The translations under genes were made by a program, and so were the position numbers. A stretch of 64,000 bases of DNA from Megalonaias nervosa. Its lineage: Eukaryota; Mollusca; Bivalvia; Unionida; Unionidae. The notes beneath the pieces were generated by a model. The model was given only the letters and a program-made list of their open reading frames with translations, did not search any database and had not been told where the DNA came from. This document shows, piece by piece, positions 46,012-59,299 of this stretch; position 1 is the stretch's first letter; the number at the start of each line of letters is the position of its first letter. The DNA is taken from assembly GCA_016617855.1 (NCBI GenBank), contig JAECUM010004426.1, forward strand, positions 62,001 to 126,000. The letters run 5' to 3'.

Positions 46012-46066
<55 letters not shown>
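46012..46066. repeat. (GA)n microsatellite
   Basis: About 27 GA dinucleotides without interruption. Confidence 0.95.
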
Positions 46067-46070
<4 letters not shown>

Positions 46071-46149
46071 TACAGAGATGAGGATTGTGTTTATTCTCTC
46101 ATTCCTATGAAATTAACTTTTACTGTTAATCTGCACTTTACAGTGGCAG

Positions 46150-46154
<5 letters not shown>

Positions 46155-46219
<65 letters not shown>
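46155..46219. repeat. (TA)n microsatellite
   Basis: About 32 TA dinucleotides, 90 bp after the GA tract. Confidence 0.95.
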
Positions 46220-46220
<1 letters not shown>

Positions 46221-47965
46221 CAAGAAGTAAGGTAAATATTCAAATTATACAGAATTCTTATTTATGTATGGCATGGATGATCATGCAGTAGCCCTCCACA
46301 AATAGCCAGCATGTATTGTCACTAGTTGTCTGTGACAGGTATCTCATATCTCCAAATTCATTTTAAATCTCCAATTCCAATACAACAGCAAGAGGCAAAT
46401 GACTTGAAACAAGGACATCAGATACAAAGCTTCTACATAAATATGAACTTATTTCATTATATAAGAAAATAAATTCTAACAGTATGAAATATATTTTCTA
46501 TATCTGAACATAAAAAACATTTCCTTACAATTATGAGATGCTTTATTTCCACATATATCAAACTGGAAACTACGTTTTTTAGTATTTAAAATCGTATTCA
46601 TCCATATATGAAGCGATATTTATAGTACAGATAGGATGATTGATTGTAAGGTACTTCACTGATAAAACATCATATTCCTTTGGTAGCAGTAATGAAAAAA
46701 ATATAATATATTGAATATAAATAATGTTACTACCGCTACCAGTAACCAGCTCAATTTTATTACAACCGCTACAATACAGTACCAAAATTGCTTGATACAT
46801 TTGGATATGAAATTAATATAGTAGTTAAAAAGATTAATACAAATTTTTACATGTATCTTCAACATGTGTGATTGTTTTCTGTTAGAAGAGTAAGACACAC
46901 CCCCACACATAATTTAAAAAAAAAAAAATTAAAATTTTTAAGGCCACTCACAGCTCAGGCTGTTGTAGCATCCACCCCCCACCTCTGCATAAACATCTTC
47001 ATTTGTCTGTGATTTTATCATTATTTTATCCTGTTTATAATATAAGTTAATATTGTCATGATGCAAAAAATATCAGCACAAAATAACTATGCAATAAAGC
47101 AAAATAAATAAATTAAAACTATATTCAGTTCTGTGTTTAACTTTTCACAGGAAATATTAGAGAAAAATAAATATTTATTGTAAACCGGCATTCATAAAAC
47201 CAATATTGTTAGATGAATTAGTCTATAACACAAATTATCATACAGGTAGGCAATTATAAGAAACAAAATTCCTGGATTGTCTTGTTACATTGTTCTTATA
47301 GATCTATTTCCCAATCCCTTTTGTTTTTCACTTTCACATGAATAAAACATGAATAAAGACAAACTTTTCACACAGTTTGAGTTTAGATTGGAGATACACT
47401 CATAATTGCAATATCTGAGGAATTAAAACTGTAAAATTCTGGATTGGCCGAGACACATTTCCTTTTGTATACCACATACATTAGTAAATTATGTCTCAGG
47501 AATGGTCAGGTTATATTCCCTAGTGACTGTGCAAGAATTAACCCCAACAAACATTCCATTATTAGATTTTTATTCAATATATAGACTGAACAAAAATGCT
47601 CACGTTTTGGAGAATTTGTCCAGATGACAAATCTACATAATGGAGAGAAACATTAACAAAGACGCACATTATTCTCTGAATAAGAACGCTTCCACTAGAT
47701 AAGGACGTATCAGAAAAAAGGCAAAGTACTTGATAATTAAAGACTATGAGAAGATACTGCCTGTGTTAATATTTTAATACGGGTATGTTCTATAAAATCT
47801 CGAACAAATGATACAGGACCTTTCTAAATGAATGGTTCACAATTCTTCTTAAAAGATCAGACTGGAACTCAACAAATGAATTTCTTTAAATCACGATCGT
47901 GACCTTGGTCTTTCAAGGGATTACAGCATTTGGAATAACTCTGTCTTTATTCTGTTCCGTATTTT
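46220..47965. other. No gene seen
   Basis: AT-rich, no recognisable coding or repeat structure apart from an A run near 46915. Confidence 0.45.
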
Positions 47966-49003
47966 TCAAATTGTAGCACTCGGAAAGGTGCAGTTCTTCT
48001 TACCATAATTGCATGTTGGAAGAGATAAAGATTTCTGATCAGTCTTATCAGAAGTTTGATTCTTAATAGCTATGCCAGATTTAGAAGCGCTCGCATGAGA
48101 GAGAAATAGTTTTTTGCTGAAATTCTGATGAGAGGAAGATTTATTGACAATTGAAACTTTGTGAGTCAAAGAATAGTTATCAGCTGTCCTAGCAGCATTT
48201 GCTAAAGTTTCGGCATTTTTTCTCATCAAGGTAGGCCGTGACGTCACTATGGATGCAATTCTTGAGCCCTTCAATATGAGTTGTCTGAGTTTATTATAAT
48301 CTTTATACAACTCCTTGGCTGTGCACCACCTATTAAATAGTAGAGGTTTTTTGTCGATGCATACTTGACATGGGTTTGTCCACTTCTTTTCTTCAATTAC
48401 GAAACCTTTGATGATATTTCTAGGTTACAAACGCATAACCCTTCAAGATATGTTCCTTAACCACGTCATAATTCGCACTTTGTTGTGCCGAGAGTGAAAT
48501 GTAGACTTCACCATTTTGCCAATAAGTACACTTTTTAATATCAATGTCCAATGCACTCTTGGCCATTTCAAAAGTTCAACACGTTTCTCAAAATAAGGAT
48601 ATATTGATCTACTTCCTTTCCTTTAAAAGTGGGTACCATCAGAATATTTCTGATAAGATCTGCACCTTAACTTATGTGTAATGGTGTGGTGGTGCTTTCC
48701 GCCTGCCACGTCTAATTCTTTTCATCTAAATTGCCTTTCTCTTTCTTCGTTTTGTATTTCCATTTCTCTTCTTTCTCTCTTTGGATTTGCATCGGTATCG
48801 CTCGTTTTTACATTACACTTTCATTTATCTTCCTCCTTTTAACATTTGCATTTGCATCACTTTCTTCTGAAACTGAAGCTTTCTTAGCTCTACTTCCATC
48901 TGGATTTTGTAACAGTAATTGTTTTAAGTTCCTGTCCAAACAAGATACAGACTTATTAATCAAACAGAAAGCATTTTTATCAACATTACCCTGTTCCACC
49001 TAA
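47966..49003 (-). pseudogene. Gypsy-type retrotransposon gag remnant
   Basis: On the minus strand successive frames give a charged N-terminal part (48999-48808), then VELLKWPRVHWTLILKSVL and GKMVKSTFHS, then YNKLRQLILKGSR, ETLANAARTADNYSLTHKVS, and a zinc-knuckle-like PTCNYGKKNCTF. This is the order of gag proteins with SCAN-like capsid domain and CCHC knuckle in metazoan Gypsy elements. At least three frame changes and several stops lie between. No pol or LTR was found, so only the 5' part survives or the rest lies in unrecognised sequence. Confidence 0.6.
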
Positions 49004-50781
49004 TAATGTACCAATGTAATCTCTGTCTCTTTCTTTGCTAAAGAAGCCTCCGCTTCAGAAAAAAATCACAATGTCTGGCAAGCTTTCTTCAAGCACTCTA
49101 GCCCATACTGAGTAGGATCTAAAACAAATTTCTCAAATTTTAGATATAATGCTGAAATCTTGTTGGTTTCATTAAAGATTTATCAAAAGTGAAATTGAAA
49201 TACTAGTTATAAAGAAAGTTCCAGACAAAAGTGAACTTCAATTTTAAAAGCAATTGTAATTTCACTGAAATATTTTAAAGAAATTCACATCCCAGAGGAG
49301 CCCTTAATGTTCTGATAAAACTATATGGTCTTAAACAAAATTACAGAGAAAGCGAAAACCAACATGTTTTTGTGCAATTCAACAAATAAATTTTTCCGCT
49401 TGATATAAAATGAAAAATTAAAAATAACACAGTATGGTGAATGAAATACTAAATATTCCTAAAAGTTTAACCTCTAGTCGTTAGATCACAACATTCTTCA
49501 ACAAATATTGAGCTGGGTTTTTATTTCTTTGTTTGTTAAGTACTGCAGACTATTTTGTATTCAAACTGTATACATAGTAAGACGTTTCAGTAGCTGGCCA
49601 AGATTTTTTGGATGTACAGTCTTAACGAACCCATAATTTGTTACTGTGTTGGCACCGGCGATTACCCAGTCTCCAACGGCTGTCAGAATTTTCAAACTGA
49701 GGTACGTTTTGTAATTATATCCAGTATACTGTGTTTGGACTACTATTTGGTTTGATATTACAGTGGACACAACGTTTCGAGAAAACATCCATAGTTAGCA
49801 TTCAGGTCAATGTATGTTACTTATAGTCTGCGAATGAGAATTAAAATGATTATTGAAGGTTTTACAAAACAAAACATAATATAATTAAATGACGGTCATT
49901 AAAGACTGATTGAACCATCTGGACTTAGTTAAAACTATTGTTTAAAGGACAGCAATATTTCATTTTACTTTGCGAATGTTGAGGTAAAACAGTGTAAGAG
50001 ATATGACCAAGGCCAGCCTCGGCGCCTCTTTTGGAACGGCACTTAGCTCCCATTTGCCCGACATGAAATAGCCATTACTGAACGTGTTAAAAGTGCCGTT
50101 GAAACCAACAAAACAACATACAAAAAGTAAGAAAAACAACAAAACAACACACGAAAGTAAAAAAAACAATATCAATTTCTCATTACACAGGCACACGATC
50201 GTATCTAAAATTGCTCTCATTCAGATCTTGAAATTTGAAAAGGAAGTTTTATTTCGAAAATTTAATGCACTAAATTTCGTAAGTTAATAATTTCGGAAAC
50301 ATACATTTTTATCATAAAGAAATTGGATTCCACACTAATCATTTTCCCTGCACATCCTCCGTCAGATATCAAGGCTGACATATATAACCGATCATATGTT
50401 GAGAAATGACGTACTTTATACTCTATGTTTCAGCTGGGTACCCAGTATCGTATCATTAACATCCTTATATTAATCACTGATTGTTGTTTCCATATGATTA
50501 CACGTTATAATACAGTAATAATATCAAATATGATTATGTTTCTATTTCCCCATACGTAAATCTTCAGTACCTAGGGTCGAAAGGTCACCACATTGCCCTC
50601 ATTTACATATTCTTATTAATGTGTGGTGTTTACAAACAATAACACGTGTCTAGAGCTTCTCATAGCGCAATACTTACAAGACTTCCTAATATAAGTGTTT
50701 CTTTCGAAATAGCCTATAACGTACCACGAAGTTGTTCGTATAGTTATTGCGGGGCAGTTTTAGCACTTTTACATTTTTTCA
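49004..50781. other. No gene seen
   Basis: AT-rich DNA between the gag remnant and the minisatellite. Short open frames lack any family resemblance. Confidence 0.45.
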
Positions 50782-52883
50782 ATACCTTAAACTAATGGGT
50801 ATACCTTAAACTAATGGGTATACATTAAACTAATGAGTATACCTTGAATTAATGGGCATACCTTAAACTAATGGGTATACCTGGAACTAATATGTATACC
50901 TTAAACTAATGGGTATACCTTAAACTAATATGTATATACCTTAAACTAATGGGCATACCTTAAACTAATGGGTATACCTTGAACTAATGGGCATACCTTG
51001 AACTAATGGGTATACCTTAAACTAATGGGTATACCTTAAACTAATATGTATACCTTAAACTAATATGTATACCTTAAACTAATGGATATACCTTGAACTA
51101 ATGGGAATACCTTGAACTAATATGTATACCTTAAACTAATGGGTATACCTTGAAGTAATGGGTATATCTTAAACTAATATGTATACCTTAAACTAATGGG
51201 TATAGCTTAAACTAATGGGCATACCTTAAACTAATGGGTATGCCTTAAACTAATGGGTATACCTTGAATTAATGGGTATACCTTGAACTAATATGTATAC
51301 CTTAAACTAATGGGTATACCTTGAAATAATGGGTATACCTTCAACTAATATGTATACCTTAAACTAATGGGTATAGCTTAAACTAATGGGTATACCATAA
51401 ACTAAAATGTATACCTTAAACTAATGGGTACACCTTAAACTAATGGGTATACCTTAAACCAATGGGTATACCTTGAACTAATGGGTATACCTTAAACTAA
51501 TATGTATACCTTAAACTAATGGGTATACCTTAAACTAATGGGTATACCTTGAACTAACGGGTATACCTTAAACTAATATGTATACCTTAAACTAATGGGT
51601 ATACCTCAAACTAATTGGTATACATTAAATTAATGGGTATACCTTAAACTAATGAGTATACCTAGAACTAATATGTATACCTTAAACTAATGGGAATACC
51701 TTAAACTAATGTGTATACCTTGAACTAATGGGTATACCTTAAACTAATGGGTATACCTGGAACTAATGGGTATACCTTAAACTAATATGTATACCTTAAA
51801 CTGGTATGTATACCTTAATCTAATGGGTATACCTTAGACTAATGGTATACCTTAAACTACCTTGAACTAATGGGTATACCTTGAGCTAATATGTATACCT
51901 TAAAGTAATACGTATACTTTAAACTAATGGGTATACCTTAAACTAATGGGTATACCTTAAACTAATGGGTATACCTTAAACTAATGGGTATACCATAAAC
52001 TAATATGCATACATTAAACTAATGGGTACACCTTAAACTAATGGGTATACCTTAAACTAATGGGTATACCTTGAACTAATGGGTATGCCTTATACTAATA
52101 TTTATACCTTAAACTAATGTGTATACCTTAAACTAATGTGTATACCTTGAACTAATGGGTATACCTTAAACTAATATGTATACCTTAAACTAATGGGTAT
52201 ACCTGAAAATAATGGGTATACATTAAACTAATGGGTATACCTTAAACTAATGGGTATACCATAAACTAATATGTATACCTTAAACTAATGGGTACACCTT
52301 AAACTAATGGGTATGCCTTAAACTAATGGTTATACCTTGAACTAATGGGTATACCTTAAACTAATATGTATACCTTAAACTAATGGGTATACCTTGAACT
52401 AATGGGTATATCTTAAACTAATATGTATGCCTTAAACTAATGGGTATACCTGAAACTAATGGGTATACCTTAAACTAATGGATATACCTTGAACTAATGG
52501 GTATACCTTAAACTAATGGGTATACCTTGAACTAATATGTATACCTTAAACTAATGGGCATACCTTAAACTAATATGCATACCTTAAACTAATGGTATAC
52601 CTTAAACTAATAGGTATACCTTGAACTAATATGTATACATTGAACTAATGGGTATACCTTAAACTAATGGGTATACCTTGAAGTAATGGGTATACCTTAA
52701 ACTAATATGTATACCTTAAACTAATGGGTATACCTTGAACTAATGGGTATGCCTTAAACTAATATGTATACCTTAAGCTAATGGGTGTACCTTAAACTAA
52801 TGGTATACCTTAAACTAATGGGTATAGCTTGAACTAATATGTATACGTTGAACTAATGGGTATACCTTAAACTAATGGGTATA
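50782..52883 (+). repeat. Large minisatellite, 19-bp unit, about 110 copies
   Basis: The unit ataccttaaactaatgggt is repeated head to tail over 2.1 kb. Two main end variants alternate irregularly, gggt and atgt; rarer ones have ttgaact for ttaaact. The junction gggtatacc contains the perfect palindrome ggtatacc; the variant keeps gtatac. Homogeneity without large interruptions suggests recent expansion. Confidence 0.97.
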
Positions 52884-53299
52884 GTAATGATGATCAGTAT
52901 CTGTGTTGGAAACATAATACGTCTTCTGTCTGTGAGTTGTTAGCTTTTTTTTTGTTATTTCCTTTTCCACAAAGATAATTACGTCATGCTGGGCATTGAT
53001 TAAGTAGATCATCGATAATTACGGAAATTCTTTCTTAAAATAGGCTATAATTTACTGCCAAGCCGTTGTCATCGTTACTCAAGGACATATTGAACGTTGT
53101 TTTGTAATGATGACCAATAATTATATTTTTGAAATTTAATGTATGTCACCTGAAAACAATTATTTTGCTCGCTTAATGGTAAGTTGATTTACAATATGAG
53201 AAAAGTAGGTCATGCTGACCTCTCCTCGAGGTTATGGCTGAAGTAGGATATCCAAATTTCCAAAAATGAAATAATTAAGAAAACAAATGTGTATGTGTG

Positions 53300-53302
<3 letters not shown>
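52884..53302. other. No gene seen
   Basis: Short non-repetitive stretch between the minisatellite and the SINE. Confidence 0.4.
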
Positions 53303-53342
<40 letters not shown>

Positions 53343-53630
53343 TTTGGATTTTTAACGTAGCTTTAACAATTTTTCAGTCATATTGCTACGATGTCTGTGA
53401 TGTCTAGCACTGGGTCTTCATGCCGCAGACATGTAGCATCATGTCCCACCCAGTCACATTATCCTGACACCAGGCCGACCAGCCCTAACACTAACCTTTT
53501 AATGATGAGCGCCTAGCGAGGCAGCTGTTAGTACCATTTTAGAAGTCTTTGGTATGACTTGGCCGGGGTTCGAATCCGCGACCTCCCACATCCGAGGCGG
53601 ACGCTGTAACCACTAGGCTACCGGAACGGT
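53303..53630 (-). mobile_element. tRNA-derived SINE with CA-rich tail
   Basis: Read on minus, the head (53630 to about 53555) has CCGGTAGCCTAGTGGTTA (box A-like) and GGATTCGAACCCCGGCC (box B-like). The body contains ggtactaacagctgcctcgc and a segment ending gttaaagctacgttaaaaat, and the tail is a CA dinucleotide run (GT on plus, 53303-53341). I recall this SINE type from mollusc genomes, mainly bivalves. Function: Pol III-transcribed non-autonomous retroposon. Confidence 0.75.
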
Positions 53631-54740
53631 CAATTTAAAAAAATGAAAATCCGAAATGGAACGAATTATAAACAGAAATATACGTAAAGGAAAATGACTG
53701 AATAGTTATATTAGATGCGTAATAAAGAAAATGGTATTTAATAACTAGCGTGTAAAAGATTAGAAAATTAACGCTAAGGACTGACTTTGAAAAGATATAT
53801 TGAACTTTCATCATGACTACGCTAGATTTTCTCTCCAAGATAATTTCAAAGAGGGCGCCCCCGAATGGTTATGGTTAAGATAGAGTATGCTTAATCACCG
53901 AATACTAAAGGAGATGAGAGAAAATGAACGAAGATGGCTTCAGACAATCATTTCCTTCTGCGTTATATATAGCCCTTCGTTATTGTACAATTTTTTACTA
54001 TATTTAATAAAACTTAGAGCAAATTAGAACAACGCGTTTTTGTATACTTATATGGCAAATAAACTAACTCAAGAGAAATAACAAAAATGTCACGTAGGTA
54101 CAGGATGAAAAAGTAAGAGTAGAAGAAGAATTTGTCAAAGAACCTCGAACGATTGAAGAAGCTGTTGTCGATAACCACAAAAGGCGACAATGTTATAGGA
54201 AAACACAGTTCCAGGGAGGCTCTACTGAACAATTGTGCTGATACATCTCTTGAAGACAGAAGCCATATCTTTGGGGTGCTATATATCAGTGTGGTAATAT
54301 GAACTAATCTTGGTCACTTATGGCAGGTACATGTCCTTATGAAACCTTGCTATCACCACCTGACTACCGGAGCGCTTACAAACTAATCCAACTCTTCCGC
54401 CTTGTTCCAATTACCAAGCTGGACCTGAACAGATAAAGCGTGTTTGACTTGATCTTATAAAACAGTAGAGATGTAGGTAAATGAAGTTAAAATGTGCTAG
54501 ATATGGAGATTTCAAAATGACACTAAGGGTGCAAACACACGAAAAATAAAACTTTACATAGTGACACTATGAAATGTGTGGCAATAGGCGTGTATTAAAG
54601 TAATAATTCATCCAAAATATCTATGAGGTTTCTAGAGGTATGTTTAGTCATTTACAGGCTAAATAACTAATATGGTACACTAGACATCACAAAGTTTAAG
54701 GCAATGTGGTTATGGTGAGATTTGAGCATTGGTGCAAGAA
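53631..54740. other. No gene seen
   Basis: AT-rich DNA between the two SINE copies, without supported coding sequence. Confidence 0.45.
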
Positions 54741-54831
54741 TATATATAGATATAGATATAGATATAGATATATATATATATATATATAATACGACTGACA
54801 AATTGTTAAAGCTACGTTAAAAAATCCAATT

Positions 54832-54860
<29 letters not shown>
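54741..54860 (+). repeat. 5'-truncated SINE tail with TA/GATA and CA runs
   Basis: gactgacaaattgttaaagc and tacgttaaaaaatccaat (54793-54831) match, in opposite orientation, the 3' part of the SINE at 53303-53630, and end likewise in a CA run (54833-54860). A TA/GATA microsatellite (54741-54790) precedes it, at the truncation point. Confidence 0.75.
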
Positions 54861-54862
<2 letters not shown>

Positions 54863-56082
54863 TGTAAAGAAAACTTAACTCGAGAAAACGTTCCTAGATT
54901 GAAACAGTGTAAGCCTTGGCAAACGGTAGGAAAAATATGAAATTTAGAATTTGTTTTACATTATCTAAGTAGATTTTGAGAACTGAAAGTGAGCTTCGTT
55001 AAAAGTTTTACCATAATTACAAAGTTAATGAATTTTGTACAATACTGAAGTATAAGAATACATCATCTCCGATTTTCACATAATCGACACCAATATGTAT
55101 ATTTAATTAACATTTTAACAAAATATCTAACCTCCCAAATTCTATCTAAAGTTATATAAGCAGTAGATCTAATTTCTTGACATTATATTTATTTTATAGT
55201 TTTTAATTAGTTTAAAGGTGTAACTGCGAATATACAAGACTAGTTTCTTGAGTTTTTAATATTTTCAAAGTTAATTAGGTAAGACCTAATATATAACGCC
55301 ATACCAGCAGATCAGGAGGAAAAGGACTTGATCAAAAATTGCTTAATGAAGTCATTCATCGTTTCTGGACCATATTTCCACATGGAAAATTATTATTACT
55401 GTCATAGGTGTGGTAAATTCGTTGCACGATTTGTTAAGGACCCGTCTTGGAATGATAATGAGTAAATAATAAATTTACTTGGATTCGGCGCAAGGATTCC
55501 TAATGATCCAATATCATTCTATACCAGATCATAAACAAACATGTAAATAATAAATAATATACATCTGTTTCAGCAAGGATTTGTGGGAAGAACATCTTGA
55601 TCAAAATACGGCCGATTTGTGCGATGTTTTTACAACGACATTGTTGAAACGCTAGAAAATATTTAATCCAAAGTGTTCATTATTGTTAGTTCGCTATGAT
55701 TGGATGAAATATTGAAATTAACATCTTTTTAAAATAGGGATTAATATATCTGTGCACCGTGCTTTTTCGGAAGAGTCCTGGAAATATCATATTAAATATA
55801 GAATACGTCATAGGATTGAAAATAGTTACGATATTTTCAAATGCTCAGAGACTGAAAAACCTGTTATACCTCTTCCATACAATATAATGATCTAGCTCGT
55901 CGGTAACTCTCTCCTCAAAGTGAAAATTTTACCATTGTTTAAAAGAACACCTGAATATAGAAAACTACTTATTACTGTTACCTAAGAATCTCCATTTACC
56001 ATGGATAGCGTAAGAACTTCCAGTCAAAGACTCCCTGTTGAAACCGTTCGTTGGGAGGAAAGAAAATGTAACCATTGTGATG
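54861..56082. other. No gene seen
   Basis: AT-rich unique sequence; nothing recognised. Confidence 0.45.
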
Positions 56083-56090
56083 AAAATGAC

Positions 56091-56244
56091 CAGGCTCGGC
56101 TCTAGGGCAAGGCGAAAGAGACAACCGCCTTGGGCCCTGCGCTTATCCACAATGCATTTTTTTACTTGGGGCCCCGCGCTCATCGCTTGCTGCCTTGGGC
56201 CCTACATGTTGCCTTGGACCCCTTACATCCTAGGGCCGGGCCTG
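56091..56244. mobile_element. hAT-type MITE, 154 bp
   Basis: Inverted termini CAGGCTCGGCTCTAGG (left) and CCTAGGGCCGGGCCTG (right) bound a GC-rich, non-coding body with repeated ccttgggccc. The 8-bp sequence aaaatgac flanks it exactly on both sides (56083-56090 and 56245-56252). An 8-bp duplication with CAGG...CCTG ends is the signature of hAT transposition. Non-autonomous: there is no room for a transposase. Confidence 0.88.
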
Positions 56245-56252
56245 AAAATGAC

Positions 56253-56662
56253 AGGGGACGAATACCATTATTCATTCATTTGTCCCAAATTTTACAAAGA
56301 ACGTTGCAGTAAGGTTGTGGCAACGTTGTCATATAACGTTGTGGCAAGGTGATTTGGTGAACTTGCTGGAACGTTGCTACAACGTTGTTGTTTAACGTTA
56401 TAAGATTACCTTCCTACAACATTCTCACATCATTCAAAACCTATATGGAAATCTGATGAAAGCTGCTTGTGTTTCTGAAACACATATTCCCCACTGCTGG
56501 CAAGAATGTCCAAATCGACAACATTACAAAAATGTAAATATTACCATCCATCTAGGAGTTTCGATAGCGGGAATTTCGCAATACTGCCATTGTCACCGTA
56601 TTAGATGTCAGTTCTGCGCCATTTTTATTTTCGACAAACCAAACATCACCAGTCATTTGACC

Positions 56663-56698
<36 letters not shown>

Positions 56699-57376
56699 GC
56701 GATAAGATGCCAGGGTACACTAATTGTTCCAACATTGTGCAAATTTGCACTCTGCATGCAATGATGCCTGTCAACTCTCACAAATTTGTTCAAAGTCGCA
56801 CATATAAAAATGCACTCTGCATAGAATAGAATTTTTATTTATCTGTTCATACACTGAAAAAGAATCTTGGATAAAATTAGTAAGGATACTTATTTAATAA
56901 AAATACACATGTCCATTCTGAAGTATGCAATCAGTTTCAGTGCAAGTGTGCAGGTGTTCTAACATAGTTTATATGCAAACATTGTTTTCTGTTCATAGTA
57001 TCAAATCCTCTTGCTGGGTACGTTTCCTAACAGGCTTTACAGCAGGGGCTTCCTTTAGATTTAAATGGGGCAGGTGAGTTAACAAAGTAGGAGGGGGTTT
57101 GGGGGGACCTACCCCAAAGGGGATAATTAATTTTTGCTTTTTTTAAAGCAGCAGGGTGTAAAGTAAAAGTAGACGGGTAAATCACATGGCTTTTGCATGA
57201 TAAGGAATGCCCCTGAATTTGCAGACATTAGTTTTTTAGAGACAAAAATGAAAGAAGGAAACAATACAACATATATTTTAATATCACTTTTTGTTTATTT
57301 TCAAGATTTAATTAAGATTAGGAATCAGAATCAGTCTCCTCCTCCACTCTAAAGTTTATCTGTTTCTTCCTCTGCT
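56253..57376. other. No gene; one (AAT)n tract
   Basis: Contains an (ATA)n microsatellite at about 56662-56698 and a run of acgttg(t/c) words at 56290-56400. No gene recognised. Confidence 0.45.
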
Positions 57377-58184
57377 CATCATCATCATCATCATCAGTCC
57401 CGTAGTCTAGTAGACCGTTGGGGCACCACACAAGACCGAACAATCAGCTTCCTCCATTCCTCTCGATTTTCCGTCTTTCTCACTGAGTCGCTCAATGTCA
57501 AGCCTGTCCACTCTCGAATGTTGTCTTCCCACCTCTTTCTCTGCGTGCCTCTCTTTCTTCTTCCATGTACAGTGCCTTGCAGGATTGTCTTGGCAAGTCC
57601 TGATGATCGTGAGACATGCCAATACCACTGCAGTTTACGTTTTTTCACTGTGCTCAGGAGGTCTTCGTGAGGCCCAATGGCTTGTCTGATCCTTTGCCGT
57701 ATTTTTTCATTGGTGACACGGTTTTTGTATGAGACGCCGAGGATCTTTCGGAAGCATCTCATCTCGGTGGCTTGTATCCTTTTCTCTAAGTCAGCTGTTA
57801 TTGTCCATGATTCACAGGCGTAGAGAAATATGGAGATAACCAGTGAGTGCATCAGTCTGACCTTTGAACTGAGTGCGATGTTCTTGTCGTTCCAGATGGG
57901 CTTCAGTTTTGTCAGCACTGCTATTGTCTGCGCAATCCTGGAGAGTACTTCAGGCTTTGATCCTTCATCTGTTACAATTCCCTCAAATACTTGAAGCTGT
58001 GGACTGTTTCTAGCTTCGTACCTTGGACCCTGATGTCAGTACTGATGCCCTTGGTGTTGTTGGTCATCATTTTGGTCTTCTCTGCACTGATTTTCATGCC
58101 GTAGGCTGCGTAGGTTTTGTCGAGGCTCTCTAATAAGCTAGCGATTTCTTTACTGTCTGCATGAACAATCTCTATTATAATCAA
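57377..58184 (-). pseudogene. LINE reverse transcriptase, 3' end, 5'-truncated
   Basis: Minus-strand frames give the end of a reverse transcriptase and its C-terminal domain: YAAYGMKISAEKTKMMTNNT and LETVHSFKYL (58120-57975), then VLTKLKPIWN-like sequence, YACESWTITADLEKRI, MRCFRKILGVSYKNRVTN, KRKLQWYWHVSRSSGLAKTI and KRWEDNIREWTGL. A frame change lies near 57970. The copy ends on a GAT triplet run (57377-57396), apparently its 3' tail. Truncation at 58184 loses the catalytic RT core and endonuclease. Confidence 0.8.
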
Positions 58185-59299
58185 ACAAGGTAGTTCCTTT
58201 CAAACCTGATGAAAAGTCAAACTGTCAATTTGTTTTTGGAAGGAACATTAAGCAAGACAATTTCCTTTGTAAACGTGTAAATGTATTGAATAATTCAAAT
58301 AATTTCATCTTTACTTATTCAGAGAAAGAAGCAAACAAAATTCAAGTTATCTGTGCTATAATTCCAATTAGAGTTTTTTCCCTGAAGTCCAAAAAGACTT
58401 ATAAAAATGAGAAGTGGGCAGCGGACCTTTGAGCACACTAAAACACATGCTAAAATACAAGTCAAGAATATAGATGCGACATAATCTCGTTGACTGACAT
58501 TTTAAACGTCTGACAAACAGAACAGATGCATAAACAGATTCATCTGAAAGATGTTTAATAAGTTTTGCCTTCAAAATATTTATGACAAAATTAAGTTTGA
58601 GCAATAAAATTGCTATTGTTCCTCTGCTCAGGCACCTGCAAATTAAGAAATAATTTGAATGCTTAAACAAAGTCATATATCATCTCAGCACTGCTTACAA
58701 ATTTAGAAGTCACGTTAACTAGCGTTATGAAACTTTATGAAACTTTCTTCACTGCACTTGTGCTTTCCTTAATATTGTTAAGCCAAGATACAGGGTAACT
58801 TTGTACTTACTTGTCATTTCAGGCAAGTGGATGGTGAAATCAATTTATTTTGTCCAGATATTTCATGTGAATAAAACTTGCAAGTGGAAGCACTTGCCCG
58901 ATCAGACAAGATGGATGTAAATTGTAGTTAGCTGTACTCAAGCTTTGATAGTCCTGCGAACTATGATAAGCTGATTTTGTTTTCAATTTAGAAATGCATC
59001 CGCTTTGCAAATACCGTGCTTTAAAAGACAAAATTGAATCCAATATTAATGAAATAAGAGTGATATGGCTAACCTTGTATTTTATCCCTCCGCTTTGGTT
59101 GGGTGCATATTTGAGGGTATCCGATATGGCCTCTTCAACTTCATTTGCTTTCGCTTTGCCATTATTTATCAAGCAGGATTCTGCAAGAGTAACACAATGT
59201 TTTAAAATAAGTTTCACAACAAAGGATGCATTGCTTCGTTCTAAATGTCAGCAATAATCAATGGAGTATTTATGAAACTAAACTAAAACTAGTTTGCCG
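58185..59299. other. No gene seen
   Basis: AT-rich spacer between two LINE copies of opposite orientation. The sharp GC rise near 59300 marks the boundary of the next insertion. Confidence 0.45.

Noticed and set aside
50782..52883. CRISPR-like array
   Set aside because: Units are contiguous without spacers and the sequence is eukaryotic; it is a minisatellite.
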